Positions 15,937 to 24,024 of a DNA stretch of 32,776 bases are shown here, one piece after another. Position 1 is the stretch's first letter; every line of letters begins with the position of its first letter. The position numbers were made by a program, and so were the translations under genes. The notes beneath the pieces are model-generated. The model saw only the letters and a list, made by a program, of their open reading frames with translations, was not told the DNA's origin and did not search any database. Source of the DNA: Alphaproteobacteria bacterium (GTDB lineage: Bacteria > Pseudomonadota > Alphaproteobacteria > Micavibrionales > Micavibrionaceae); assembly GCA_025451095.1 (NCBI GenBank), contig JANWLB010000015.1:1-32776 (forward strand), written 5' to 3'.

Positions 15937-16059
15937 GGGGCTCGCCGCTATTTTTCCACAAATTGTAGGATTTTCTTAGGCTCTCTTTACTTTTGACCCC
16001 TAGAATAGAGATTCTGGATAACTTATACTGAAACAGATTCGTGGTCTTACGGTCCCGCC

Positions 16060-17139
16060 ATGCGGCTCAAGTCTTTTTATGCAAAAACAATGAAAGAGGC
16101 CATGCACATGGTCCGTTCTACCTTAGGAGAGGATGCCATTATCGTCGCCACCCGCGAGGAGAACGGCGGCAGGGCCGTGCGTGTAACGGCGGCGATCGAG
16201 CAGGAAGACCGCTACGCCAATACCACAACACTGGCCGCCAGCGACCGCCGCAAGACCCCGCACTTCGAGATCGACACAGTCGACGAACCTGTCACCTCGG
16301 CGGATGACTGGCTCCAGTATGACAACGAGGAAGAGGAAAACGCGGTCAGCGAACTTCTGACCGATGTGATGCTACGCCATTCCGTACCGGACGAGATCAC
16401 CGATCAGATTATTTCCTGTGCTACCGTCATCGGCATGGACGGCGCAGACGCGTCCCTGACCGCCTCCCTGGAACATCTTTATTCCTTCCGCCCGCTGCCG
16501 AAGAAGGCTTCGGATACGGCACTTATGCTGGTCGGCCCCCCCGGCGCCGGAAAAACCCTGGCCGCGGCCAAGCTGGCTGCGCGCGGCGTCATGGCTGGCC
16601 TGAAGATTGCCGTCATATCCACCGATACAATACGCGCCGGCGGAATCGAACAGCTTTCCGCCTTCACGAAGCTTCTGCGCATCGACCTGCAGAAAGCCGG
16701 CACGCCCAAGGACCTGCGCCGGGAGCTGCAGGCCGCGCGCGGCGCCCACCAGATCATCATCGACACAGGCGGCATGAACCCGTTCGACACCGAGGAAATG
16801 CGCGACCTCGCCCGCCTGATTGCCGCCGGGGATATCGAGCCCGTGCTGACGATGCCTGCAGGGGCCGACGCCGATGAATCGGGTGAAATCGGTCGCATCT
16901 ATGCCGCGATCGGCGCACGCTCCATGCTGCCCACACGCCTTGATATCGCCCGCCGCATGGGCGGCATTTTGGCCGCAGCCCATCACGGCGGCCTGATTTT
17001 TGCGGACGCCAGCAACACCGCCCAGGTGGCTGACGGCCTGTTCGCGCTTTCACCTCAGCGTCTGTCGCATCTGCTGATGCCGCAGGTCGCGCGGAAACAA
17101 CAACAGCAACAGACTAAAAAACGAATCGTTACAGGATAA
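16060..17139 (+). CDS. flhF: FlhF, SRP-type GTPase for polar flagellar placement
   Basis: The 359-residue FlhF begins with the typical basic domain (MRLKSFYAKTMKEAMHMVR, LGEDAIIVATRE), followed by a variable acidic linker and an SRP-like NG domain. G1 is GPPGAGKT (159-166). The G2-like region is STDTIRAGGIEQLSAF. G3 is DTGGMN (235-240), where SRP GTPases have DTAGR. G4 is TRLD (292-295) in place of TKLD. FlhF recruits the first flagellar components to the cell pole and is antagonised by FlhG. It is followed 4 bases later by flhG. A 123-base gap upstream suggests its own promoter; AGAAT/ATTCT forms a small inverted repeat there. Confidence 0.93.
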   Translation: MRLKSFYAKTMKEAMHMVRSTLGEDAIIVATREENGGRAVRVTAAIEQEDRYANTTTLAASDRRKTPHFEIDTVDEPVTSADDWLQYDNEEEENAVSELLTDVMLRHSVPDEITDQIISCATVIGMDGADASLTASLEHLYSFRPLPKKASDTALMLVGPPGAGKTLAAAKLAARGVMAGLKIAVISTDTIRAGGIEQLSAFTKLLRIDLQKAGTPKDLRRELQAARGAHQIIIDTGGMNPFDTEEMRDLARLIAAGDIEPVLTMPAGADADESGEIGRIYAAIGARSMLPTRLDIARRMGGILAAAHHGGLIFADASNTAQVADGLFALSPQRLSHLLMPQVARKQQQQQTKKRIVTG

Positions 17140-17143
17140 AGCC

Positions 17144-17980
17144 ATGACAGACTCATTGAGCATCCAGAAACCCTCTCCCGATATGGCAGCGCCGATATTC
17201 AGGCGCGGACACAATCTCATAGCGGTCGCCAGCGGCAAGGGCGGCGTCGGCAAGACATGGTTTTCCATCACCCTTTCCCATGCCCTCGCACGCGCAGGAA
17301 AAAAAGTGCTTCTGTTCGACGGCGATCTGGGGCTGGCCAATGTTGATGTGCAGCTGGGCCTCATGCCCAAGCGCGACCTGAATGACGTGATCCGCGGCCG
17401 CCTCGGCCTGGACAAGATCATCCAGCCCTTCGAGGATGGCGGATTTGACATCGTCGCCGGCCGTTCGGGACAAGCGTCGCTTTCTTCTCAGCCCAGCCAG
17501 CGCCTCGCCTTCCTGCGCGACCAGCTTCTGGAAGTGGCGGAAAAATACGATGTTGTGGTCGTCGATCTCGGCGCGGGTGTCGACCGTACCGTCCGCATGA
17601 TGTCAGCCTCGGCCACACGTACACTGCTTGTCGTGACGGACGAACCCACATCCCTCACCGATGCCTATGCCTTCATCAAACTCGGCAATGCCTCCGGCAT
17701 GTCGAAAAACGTCAGCATCGTCGTCAACATGGCGCCCAGCGAGATGGAAGGCGAAAAGACATACAAGACGCTACTCAAAGCTTGCGAGAACTTCCTGCGC
17801 CTGCGCCCACCCATGGCCGGCATGATCCGGCAGGATCCCCGCGTCAAGGAAACCATCAGGCACCAGACGCCGCTCCTTACCCGTTCGCCCAACACCGAGG
17901 CGGCGGAGAATGTCGAGGAAATAGCAAAGAATGTTCTTCTGGACCTGGCCGAAGCAAAAAGAATGAAAGCCGGCGGCTGA
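17144..17980 (+). CDS. flhG: FlhG (FleN/YlxH), MinD-like ATPase controlling flagellar number
   Basis: The 278-residue protein is a ParA/MinD-family ATPase. The deviant Walker A is ASGKGGVGKT near residue 30. The switch segment is LLFDGDLGLANVDVQLG with HDLNDVI-like RDLNDVIRG after it, the FlhG hallmark, and the Walker B region is DVVVVDLGAGVDR. Later it has VVTDEPTSLTDAYAFIKL and VVNMAPSEMEGEKTY. The end is basic and helical, compatible with a membrane-targeting tail. FlhG limits flagellar number by acting on FlhF and on C-ring assembly. It is translationally adjacent to flhF. No clear terminator follows, though CGCCC/GGGCG can pair across the gap to the next gene. Confidence 0.93.
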   Translation: MTDSLSIQKPSPDMAAPIFRRGHNLIAVASGKGGVGKTWFSITLSHALARAGKKVLLFDGDLGLANVDVQLGLMPKRDLNDVIRGRLGLDKIIQPFEDGGFDIVAGRSGQASLSSQPSQRLAFLRDQLLEVAEKYDVVVVDLGAGVDRTVRMMSASATRTLLVVTDEPTSLTDAYAFIKLGNASGMSKNVSIVVNMAPSEMEGEKTYKTLLKACENFLRLRPPMAGMIRQDPRVKETIRHQTPLLTRSPNTEAAENVEEIAKNVLLDLAEAKRMKAGG

Positions 17981-18005
17981 TTTCAGTATCCGCCCAGATA
18001 TAACA

Positions 18006-18353
18006 TCAGGGCGATAGCGACAAATCGCGCTGTATGTCTTTCAGCAGGCCCTGACGTGCGTTTTCCTGTCTCACACCTGTAAACATCATCTTGGCCGCCG
18101 CCCCCAGCAGAACCCCGCCCAAACCATAGCCCGGCGGTCCGCCTATAAAAGCCACGCTTCCCAGACCGGCCAGTGCAGAAGTTGTGGCCATCATCGCATT
18201 TCTCATTTCGCGGGGCCGGTTGAAACAGTCAGCCGCACTTGCACGCGCAAAATACTCTCTCAGTTTCACTACGGGCAGTTTTCTGATATCCCTGATGGAA
18301 ATACCTGTGGCATCATGAAGTTTCAGCACAGCGGCCTGATCCTGAAGGCTCAT
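18006..18353 (-). CDS. Small hypothetical protein with a Gly/Ala-rich hydrophobic segment
   Basis: This protein is not recognised. The ATG at 18353 has GGGAG upstream and is preferred over an in-frame ATG at 18395. The 115-residue product begins MSLQDQAAVLKLHDATGIS and has a short basic-helix stretch (IRDIRKLPVVKLREYFARA). A hydrophobic, glycine-rich region at ~55-95 (TSALAGLGSVAFIGGPPGYG, then LGGVLLGAAAKMMF) could span or enter the membrane. The end is charged. It runs opposite to flhG and fliK and sits between them. Its role is unknown. Confidence 0.55.
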   Translation of the reverse strand: MSLQDQAAVLKLHDATGISIRDIRKLPVVKLREYFARASAADCFNRPREMRNAMMATTSALAGLGSVAFIGGPPGYGLGGVLLGAAAKMMFTGVRQENARQGLLKDIQRDLSLSP

Positions 18354-18461
18354 TTTTTGATCTCCCTGGTTTCTGCTTATGGGATTCATATACAAGCGTC
18401 GTGGTTATGTCAACGTCACGTAGTTCTGGCCTTTCCCGGGCAGAACGGCGAAAAATAGCGC

Positions 18462-20651
18462 ATGAGCGATTCAGGTTTCCCCCAGCCGCCTTCCCGACCA
18501 GGCGGACCGCCCCTTCCGCCTCTTGCGCGGGCGGAACAGACGGCACGCATCGAGCACGCCACAGGCGCTCTGCGCCTGCTCAGCCGCGCCACGCGTCTTG
18601 AGGGCGAAATCATGGGCCAGAACCGCGATGGCACGACCCGCATTCACACCAACAAGGGCGATCTGGACGTCCGGCTGCGCGGAAAGGATATTCCCGAACA
18701 AGGCCAGCGTGTGGAGATAGATCTGCCGCCGGGCCGGCCGCCGCGCCAGGCCGTCATCCGCCCCGCCCCCGATACGTCCTCGCCATCCATCCGGACCGAC
18801 GCGGCACCTGCCGAAAGCCCGCGAAGAAGCGACCCGGGGCGCCCGCCCGACAGAGCGTCTTCGACACAGGAAGCGCCCCGTGAATCCCGCGCCCAAAATG
18901 TTCCGGCGCCACGCATATCCGATCCCGTCAGTTCAGGCCTTGCGCTACCGACCGAGGAAATTGACCAGATCCGTCTGCCGCTGCAGGCGGGCGATGTTGT
19001 CCGTCTTCTGCCGCTGCCGCCGCGCGAGGCGGCACAGATCCCTCTGCCCGTTTTCATCGATCCTCCCCTTGAATCAACACTCAGCCTGACTGCTCTTAAA
19101 ACGGTCTTTCTGGCCCTGTTGACAGCCGAATCGGCGCAAAATGAAAACTTCCGCAGCGCTGCGGAAGTTTTGCATACTGACGCCGTCACACCGGCTCCGG
19201 CGCCGTCTCCTGCCGGCGCCCTGTTCACAGCGCCGCCGCACATCAAAGCCGATGGTTTTTTTCCGCTTCTGGCACCGACTCCCTTTGCCCTGACGGAGAG
19301 CCTGTCCGCCGGCCACACTCCCCCGGTCAGCGCGTCTTCCTTTTTTCACTTTCTGCCGGTGCCGCCGGTAATCGCTTCCCCGCCTTCCGCCCAGACTTCG
19401 GTCGTCTCTCCCCACATACAAAGCGCAGCGCCCACGGTACAGATTGCAGCCGCCCTTCCGCCTGCACCCGTGACAACAGCGGAAACGGAAACGCCATCGC
19501 CCGCCCCGTCAGTCACAACTCTGACAACAGCACCGCAATCCGCGCCTGCGCCCGGCCATATCGATATCCGCATCATTGATATTGTGCCTCCGTCGCCTGT
19601 TCTGTCTCCGGTGCCTGTCATTCCGCTGCCCGCAACAAAGACGGGCGCACTGCAGACAATCGTTCCGGCAAGTCATACCCCTGCGGCCGTGCAAAAAAAC
19701 CCGCTCACAGCAACCACAACCACAGCTGCCGCAGCGCGCCCGGAAACACTCCTTGCCCAGGTCACAGGCGCCACGCCGGATAAAAAACTTCCCGTTTTAT
19801 CCCTTACCCTGCCCGGTCGGCCCTGGCCAGATCACTTTATCCTTCAGTTCAGCGCAAACAACCTTGCACCCGGAAGTCTGATCGAATTCGTACCGCAGAC
19901 GGCAGGAACAGCCCTCAATACGCCGCTCCCATCCGAGAGCGCCATTACTCTGCCCACTCTGCCAACGCCTCTATACGACCTCTTTTCAGCTTTCACCTGG
20001 CCCGCGCTGGATGACATACAGCAAACGCTGCAGCAACTCGCGCCGCAAATGGCGCAAGCTATGACGGCCACCCTGCCAAGCCCGGCCACGGCACCCCAGC
20101 GCCTCCCCGCCGCTGCGCTGTTCTTCATTGCCGCCATCCGCAGCGGCGACCTTTCCAGCTGGCTGGGCGAGAAAACCGTCGACATGCTTCGCCGGGGGGG
20201 AAGGGCCGATGCGATCACCCGGCTTTCGCGCGATATCAGCGGACTGAGCAAATCTGCCGCCGAACCCGTCAGTCAGGACTGGCGGGCATTAACGCTGCCG
20301 GTCCATGACGGCCAGCAGGACATTCAAAAAATGATGCTCTACTGGCGGCAGGACCGCGAGAAAGAGGAAAATGAAGACGACAGGAAAAACAGAGGCACAC
20401 GATTCATTTTCGATTTAAGCCTGTCCCGCATGGGGCCCGTGCAACTGGACGGGCTGCACCGGCAGGGCCGGCTCGACCTGATCCTGCGTACGCCGGGCGC
20501 CCTAAGCGCCGATATGCAGCAGGCCGTGCGGCGCGCCTGGATCAATGCGCTGGAACAGACGGAATTGAGTGGCGAGATTTCATTCCAGAACAAGCCGGAA
20601 CAGTTCGTGAAAATAGATGTTCCGGCTGAAACGCAGATTTTGTCGCTATAG
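18462..20651 (+). CDS. fliK: FliK-like flagellar hook-length control protein
   Basis: The 729-residue protein has a small N-terminal domain (EHATGALRLLSRATRLEGEIMG, then GDLDVRLRGKDIPEQGQRVEIDL). A very long Pro/Ala/Thr/Ser-rich middle follows (roughly residues 90-470). The C-terminal domain is at ~645-729: FIFDLSLSRMGPVQLDGLHR, GRLDLILRTPGALSADMQQAV, LSGEISFQ. That last domain has the beta-rich pattern of the FliK C-terminus, the part that switches FlhB specificity, and long disordered middles are typical of FliK rulers. The flagellar setting supports it, but FliK sequences diverge fast. The ATG at 18462 has no clear Shine-Dalgarno sequence. A perfect 28-bp palindrome lies inside at 19144-19171. 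It is convergent with fliJ, with only 21 bases between. Confidence 0.7.
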   Translation: MSDSGFPQPPSRPGGPPLPPLARAEQTARIEHATGALRLLSRATRLEGEIMGQNRDGTTRIHTNKGDLDVRLRGKDIPEQGQRVEIDLPPGRPPRQAVIRPAPDTSSPSIRTDAAPAESPRRSDPGRPPDRASSTQEAPRESRAQNVPAPRISDPVSSGLALPTEEIDQIRLPLQAGDVVRLLPLPPREAAQIPLPVFIDPPLESTLSLTALKTVFLALLTAESAQNENFRSAAEVLHTDAVTPAPAPSPAGALFTAPPHIKADGFFPLLAPTPFALTESLSAGHTPPVSASSFFHFLPVPPVIASPPSAQTSVVSPHIQSAAPTVQIAAALPPAPVTTAETETPSPAPSVTTLTTAPQSAPAPGHIDIRIIDIVPPSPVLSPVPVIPLPATKTGALQTIVPASHTPAAVQKNPLTATTTTAAAARPETLLAQVTGATPDKKLPVLSLTLPGRPWPDHFILQFSANNLAPGSLIEFVPQTAGTALNTPLPSESAITLPTLPTPLYDLFSAFTWPALDDIQQTLQQLAPQMAQAMTATLPSPATAPQRLPAAALFFIAAIRSGDLSSWLGEKTVDMLRRGGRADAITRLSRDISGLSKSAAEPVSQDWRALTLPVHDGQQDIQKMMLYWRQDREKEENEDDRKNRGTRFIFDLSLSRMGPVQLDGLHRQGRLDLILRTPGALSADMQQAVRRAWINALEQTELSGEISFQNKPEQFVKIDVPAETQILSL
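19144..19171. repeat. Perfect 28-bp palindrome inside fliK
   Basis: AAAACTTCCGCAGC is followed at once by its exact reverse complement GCTGCGGAAGTTTT, with no spacer. As RNA it gives a strong stem ending in UUUU, like a terminator read from either strand. The flanking bases do not extend the symmetry. In the fliK frame it encodes part of NENFRSAAEVLH, in the disordered middle of the protein. Confidence 0.85.
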
Positions 20652-20672
20652 ACATAGCCAGACACCCAGACC

Positions 20673-21110
20673 TTAGCTCCGGTTTTCTTCTTCCTTGTCG
20701 CGCCGAAACCGGTCGATACCGATTTCATCGAGCTCCTGATTTTCCTTTTTCTGCCGCTCGGCCTCTTCCCGCTCGTCGCGGTTAGCCTGTGCGATCTCGA
20801 TCTTTTTCATCTCGGCAAAGGATTCGCGCATGTCTTCCTGCGCGGCGGCAATGCGGACATTCATTTTCTGGATTGATTTTTCCAGCGCCTTGACTTTGCG
20901 CCGCGCCCCTTCCAGGTATTTTCCCAGATAGGCCTGCGCATCGGCTGTTCCCATTTCTCTGGCCAGATCGATCTCACTGACCATCTGGTCTTCAATCACT
21001 TTTTTCTGCTTCTCCAGCACTTCAGCCTCGCGATAGAGCTGCGCCAGGAAGCGCCGTTTTTCATCGACGCCATGTTTGCGAAAACGGATCAGGGAACCAA
21101 GGTCAGCCAT
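20673..21110 (-). CDS. fliJ: FliJ, flagellar export chaperone/ATPase stalk
   Basis: The 145-residue protein is almost wholly helical and charged, as FliJ is: LIRFRKHGVDEKRRFLAQLYREAEVLEKQKK, then a second long helix LEGARRKVKALEKSIQKMNVRIAAAQEDM, giving an antiparallel coiled coil. The end is strongly charged (DEREEAERQKKENQEL). FliJ sits in the centre of the FliI hexamer and links it to FlhA. It starts inside the end of fliI (8-base overlap, 21103-21110), which confirms the fliI-fliJ operon. It is convergent with fliK. Confidence 0.9.
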   Translation of the reverse strand: MADLGSLIRFRKHGVDEKRRFLAQLYREAEVLEKQKKVIEDQMVSEIDLAREMGTADAQAYLGKYLEGARRKVKALEKSIQKMNVRIAAAQEDMRESFAEMKKIEIAQANRDEREEAERQKKENQELDEIGIDRFRRDKEEENRS

Positions 21111-22440
21111 CCTTGTTCATCCCGAGAATCTCGGCCAGGCGCCTGAAAGATTCATCGATCATCGTAGAATCATCTTTATTCTGCGCCAGAAACTCTTCGA
21201 TCCTGGGATAAACCCGGATTGCCTCGTCCACCTTCGGATCGCTACCCTTGCGATAAGCGCCCAGACGAATCAGTTCGGCCATGTCCTCATAGCTGGAAAT
21301 CACCTGCTTGGCGCGGCGAATGATCGCATTCTGCTCATCAGTCAGTGCCTTTGGCATGGCGCGGGAGATGGATTTAAGCACGTTGATCGCCGGATAGCGG
21401 CCGCGATCGGCAATTTCGCGTTCCATGACGATGTGGCCGTCGATGATACCCCGCACGGCATCCGAGACAGGCTCGTTATAATCGTCGCCCTCAACCAGAA
21501 CGGCGAAAAGTCCGGTAATCGAACCCTGTCCTGGACCGCCCGGGCCCGCACGCTCCAGAAGCCGCGCCAGTTCGCCGAACGTCGTGGGCGGATAACCCTT
21601 GGAGGTCGGCGGTTCGCCGGCGCTCAGGCCAATTTCCCGCTGCGCCATGGCAAAACGCGTGACCGAATCGATCAGACAGAGCACCTGCTTGCCTTGATTC
21701 CTGAAATACTCGGCAACGGCCAGAGTCGTATAAGCCGCCTGCCGCCGCATCAGAGCGGGCTCATCGCCCGTGGCGACAATAACGACGGAGCGTTTAAGAC
21801 CATCCGCGCCCAGATCATCTTCAAGAAATTCCTGCACTTCGCGGCCGCGTTCGCCGACCAGGCCAATCACCGACACGTCGGCCTCGGTATAGCGTGCCAT
21901 CATGGATAGCAGAACAGACTTGCCCACGCCGGAGCCGGAGAAAATTCCCATCCTTTGCCCACGGCAGGTTGCCAGAAACGTGTTCACCGCCCGCACGCCA
22001 AGATCGAGCTGCTTTCCCATGCGCTGGCGCGAATGCGGCGCCGGCGGCGTATTGCGCAGCGGGACAGGATGCCCTCCCTGGGCCAGATGGCCCTTGCCAT
22101 CGATCGGCTGAGCCATGCCGTTGATCACCCGTCCCAGCCAGCGGTCGTCAGGGGTGATGACCGGGCGGCTGCGCGTTATGACGGCGGGGCAGCCGAGACT
22201 GACCCCTTCCAGCGTGCCGAACGGCATCAGGAGGGCGTGTCCCTCCCGGAAACCGATAACCTCGCAGACGATGTCCTTGCCCCGCGCCGGACGCAGGTGA
22301 ACCTGTGCGCCGATCGAAAGCTCCTCCCCGAATCCTGCGATCTCGACCAGCAGCCCCAGAACCTTCTTTACCCGGCCATAGACTTCATGGTCGGGAAGCA
22401 GGGAGATAGCGGCTTCGGCTTGTTCGGCCAGACGGTCCAT
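21103..22440 (-). CDS. fliI: FliI, flagellar export ATPase
   Basis: The 445-residue F1-beta-like ATPase energises flagellar protein export. The N-terminal beta domain (VKKVLGLLVEIAGFGEELSIGAQ) is followed by the catalytic core. Walker A is IFSGSGVGKSVLLSMMARY. The switch Glu region is VIGLVGERGREVQEFLEDDLG, and Walker B is QVLCLIDSVTRFAMAQREIGLSAGEPPTSKG, the signature of FliI/type III ATPases. VEGDDYNEPVSDAVRGIIDGHIV follows. Length is normal. The ATG at 22440 has AGGAAAA upstream. It is divergent from ctrA across a 188-base gap, so the control region is shared, and it is co-transcribed with fliJ. Confidence 0.97.
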   Translation of the reverse strand: MDRLAEQAEAAISLLPDHEVYGRVKKVLGLLVEIAGFGEELSIGAQVHLRPARGKDIVCEVIGFREGHALLMPFGTLEGVSLGCPAVITRSRPVITPDDRWLGRVINGMAQPIDGKGHLAQGGHPVPLRNTPPAPHSRQRMGKQLDLGVRAVNTFLATCRGQRMGIFSGSGVGKSVLLSMMARYTEADVSVIGLVGERGREVQEFLEDDLGADGLKRSVVIVATGDEPALMRRQAAYTTLAVAEYFRNQGKQVLCLIDSVTRFAMAQREIGLSAGEPPTSKGYPPTTFGELARLLERAGPGGPGQGSITGLFAVLVEGDDYNEPVSDAVRGIIDGHIVMEREIADRGRYPAINVLKSISRAMPKALTDEQNAIIRRAKQVISSYEDMAELIRLGAYRKGSDPKVDEAIRVYPRIEEFLAQNKDDSTMIDESFRRLAEILGMNKDG

Positions 22441-22560
22441 AAAGGGTTTTCCTGTGAAAGATCAAACGGCTCTGCCCTTAATTGTATCATAAAGATGAGG
22501 CCTGTGTTTTGGAGTTTTTCCTCAATAATCTGTAGGTTAGCCGATTTTTGCCCAAAAGCA

Positions 22561-22600
22561 TTTGTTAACCTTCTTAATATTTGTTAATATGTATTAACGA
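22561..22600 (+). promoter_or_regulatory. TTAA half-site ladder between fliI and ctrA (likely CtrA-type sites)
   Basis: TTAA cores lie at 22565, 22574, 22584 and 22594, spaced 9, 10 and 10 bases, about one helical turn each; the last reads TTAAC. The segment starts with TTTGTTAACC, which also occurs upstream of flagellin. The known CtrA box is TTAA-N7-TTAAC; the gaps here are N5-N6, so the match is close but not exact. CtrA autoregulation is known in Caulobacter. The site ends about 30 bases before the ctrA ATG and could also act on divergent fliI. No GANTC (CcrM) site was seen in the gap. Confidence 0.5.
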
Positions 22601-22628
22601 TGCTTGTCTCAGGAAAGGGGCTCCTACC

Positions 22629-23336
22629 ATGCGCGTTCTGCTTGTCGAAGACGATACCTCAACAGCCAAAAGCATTGAGCTGATGCTCAAAAGCGAAGGT
22701 TATATTGTAGATACAACCGATCTCGGTGAGGACGGTTTGGAAATCGGCAAAATATATGAATACGATATCATCATTCTCGACCTCATGCTTCCCGACATGG
22801 ATGGCTATGAAGTCCTCAAACGTCTACGCGCCGCCAAGGTAGAAACGCCCATACTTATACTCTCGGGCCTCACCGAGCTGGACAACAAGATCAAAGGCCT
22901 CGGCTTCGGAGCCGACGACTACCTGACCAAGCCTTTCGACAAGCGTGAACTCATCGCCCGGATCCAGGCCATCGTCCGCCGCTCCCAGGGTCATGCCCAG
23001 AGCGAAATTCTGGTCGGAAAAGTCCGCATCAATCTCGACACCCGCACGGTGGAAGCATCCGGAAAGCCTTTGCACCTGACCGGCAAGGAATACGGCATTC
23101 TTGAGCTGCTGGCGCTGCGCAAGGGCACAACGCTGACCAAGGAGATGTTCCTGAATCATCTATACGGCGGCATGGATGAACCGGAAGTAAAAATCATAGA
23201 CGTCTTCATCTGTAAGCTACGCAAAAAACTGGCCAATGCCACGGATGGCAGCAATTATATAGAAACCGTCTGGGGTCGCGGCTACGTACTGCGCGATCCT
23301 GACCTGGACAAAGGTAAAAAGGCAGCCAACGCCTGA
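22629..23336 (+). CDS. ctrA: CtrA, cell-cycle and motility response regulator
   Basis: The 235-residue protein (ATG at 22629, behind AGGAAAGGGG) is an OmpR-type response regulator. The receiver starts [20 protein letters not shown], with acidic residues at 8-9, phosphoacceptor Asp51 in ILDLMLPDM, and Lys of the TKPFDKREL motif. The output domain contains stretches nearly identical to Caulobacter Ctr[54 protein letters not shown]. It lacks a long extension, and the end reads DKGKKAANA, compared with the Ala-Ala that marks ClpXP-degraded Caulobacter CtrA. In alphaproteobacteria CtrA controls flagellar genes and, in some, replication and division. It is divergent from fliIJ. Confidence 0.96.
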   Translation: MRVLLVEDDTSTAKSIELMLKSEGYIVDTTDLGEDGLEIGKIYEYDIIILDLMLPDMDGYEVLKRLRAAKVETPILILSGLTELDNKIKGLGFGADDYLTKPFDKRELIARIQAIVRRSQGHAQSEILVGKVRINLDTRTVEASGKPLHLTGKEYGILELLALRKGTTLTKEMFLNHLYGGMDEPEVKIIDVFICKLRKKLANATDGSNYIETVWGRGYVLRDPDLDKGKKAANA

Positions 23337-23367
23337 TCCTTTCCTTTCCGTAAAGTTATGAAGATTT

Positions 23368-23400
23368 AAACAACCGCGGTCCGTTCCGCGGTTGTTTGCT
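23368..23400 (+). terminator. Strong intrinsic terminator after ctrA
   Basis: AAACAACCGCGG (23368-23379) pairs perfectly over 12 bp with CCGCGGTTGTTT (23386-23397), with loop TCCGTT, followed by GCTTT. It lies 32 bases after the ctrA stop. Confidence 0.9.
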
Positions 23401-23474
23401 TTCAGGCCCCGCCCTTCCCCATTTGCCTGAATTTACCTGTGGCGATACACATGAAGCTGGTTTAAAACCTAGTC

Positions 23475-24017
23475 ATGGGCACGCTTGCAAACATTCTTAC
23501 TCTTTTCCGCCTGGGTCTCCTGCCCTTCATCATTCTTTTGCTGTTCATTCCGGCTGGCTGGGCCGCATGGACCTGCCTTGCTCTTTATATCGTCGGTGCG
23601 GTCACGGACTGGCTGGACGGCTGGGCGGCGCGGCGCTATGCCCAGACCTCGGCGCTCGGCACGTTTCTTGACCCTATTTCAGACAAAATCTTCGTCGTTA
23701 CCGTTTTATTGATGCTTGTTGCCGTCGACCGCGTGACCGGTGTGTGGGTTCTGACCATCATCGTTATCCTTGTGCGTGAATTTCTGGTAGCAGGCCTGCG
23801 CGAATTTCTGGGGCCCAAAAATATCCAGATGCCTGTTACACCGCTGGCAAAATGGAAAACGACCGTCCAGATGGTTGCCACGGGCGTCATGATCGTCGCC
23901 CCCTATATTCCGCTGGGCGAGATCGTCGGACTTCTCGGCCTGACCGCCGCAGCCACGCTGACCGTCATGACCGGCTGGACCTATTTACGCACGGGCCTTG
24001 CCCACATCCGGGATTGA
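23475..24017 (+). CDS. pgsA: PgsA, CDP-diacylglycerol-glycerol-3-phosphate phosphatidyltransferase
   Basis: The 180-residue inner-membrane enzyme carries out the committed step to phosphatidylglycerol. The CDP-alcohol phosphotransferase motif DG(x2)AR(x8)G(x3)D(x3)D is complete: DWLDGWAARRYAQTSALGTF then LDPISDK (residues ~44-70). It has about five to six hydrophobic helices, starting LANILTLFRLGLLPFIILLL, which also has the N-terminal N-LT-R pattern of PgsA. No clear Shine-Dalgarno sequence precedes the ATG at 23475. It is separated from ctrA by a strong terminator and followed 7 bases later by pyrD. Confidence 0.93.
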   Translation: MGTLANILTLFRLGLLPFIILLLFIPAGWAAWTCLALYIVGAVTDWLDGWAARRYAQTSALGTFLDPISDKIFVVTVLLMLVAVDRVTGVWVLTIIVILVREFLVAGLREFLGPKNIQMPVTPLAKWKTTVQMVATGVMIVAPYIPLGEIVGLLGLTAAATLTVMTGWTYLRTGLAHIRD

Positions 24018-24024
24018 TCCCCTG

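Noticed and set aside
22441-22628. CcrM (GANTC) methylation sites in the ctrA promoter, as in Caulobacter
   Set aside because: No GANTC sequence was found in the 188-base gap.
23998-24024. Earlier start for pyrD at 23998
   Set aside because: It lies inside pgsA, and the PyrD family begins at the MSSLYRF-type sequence from 24025.
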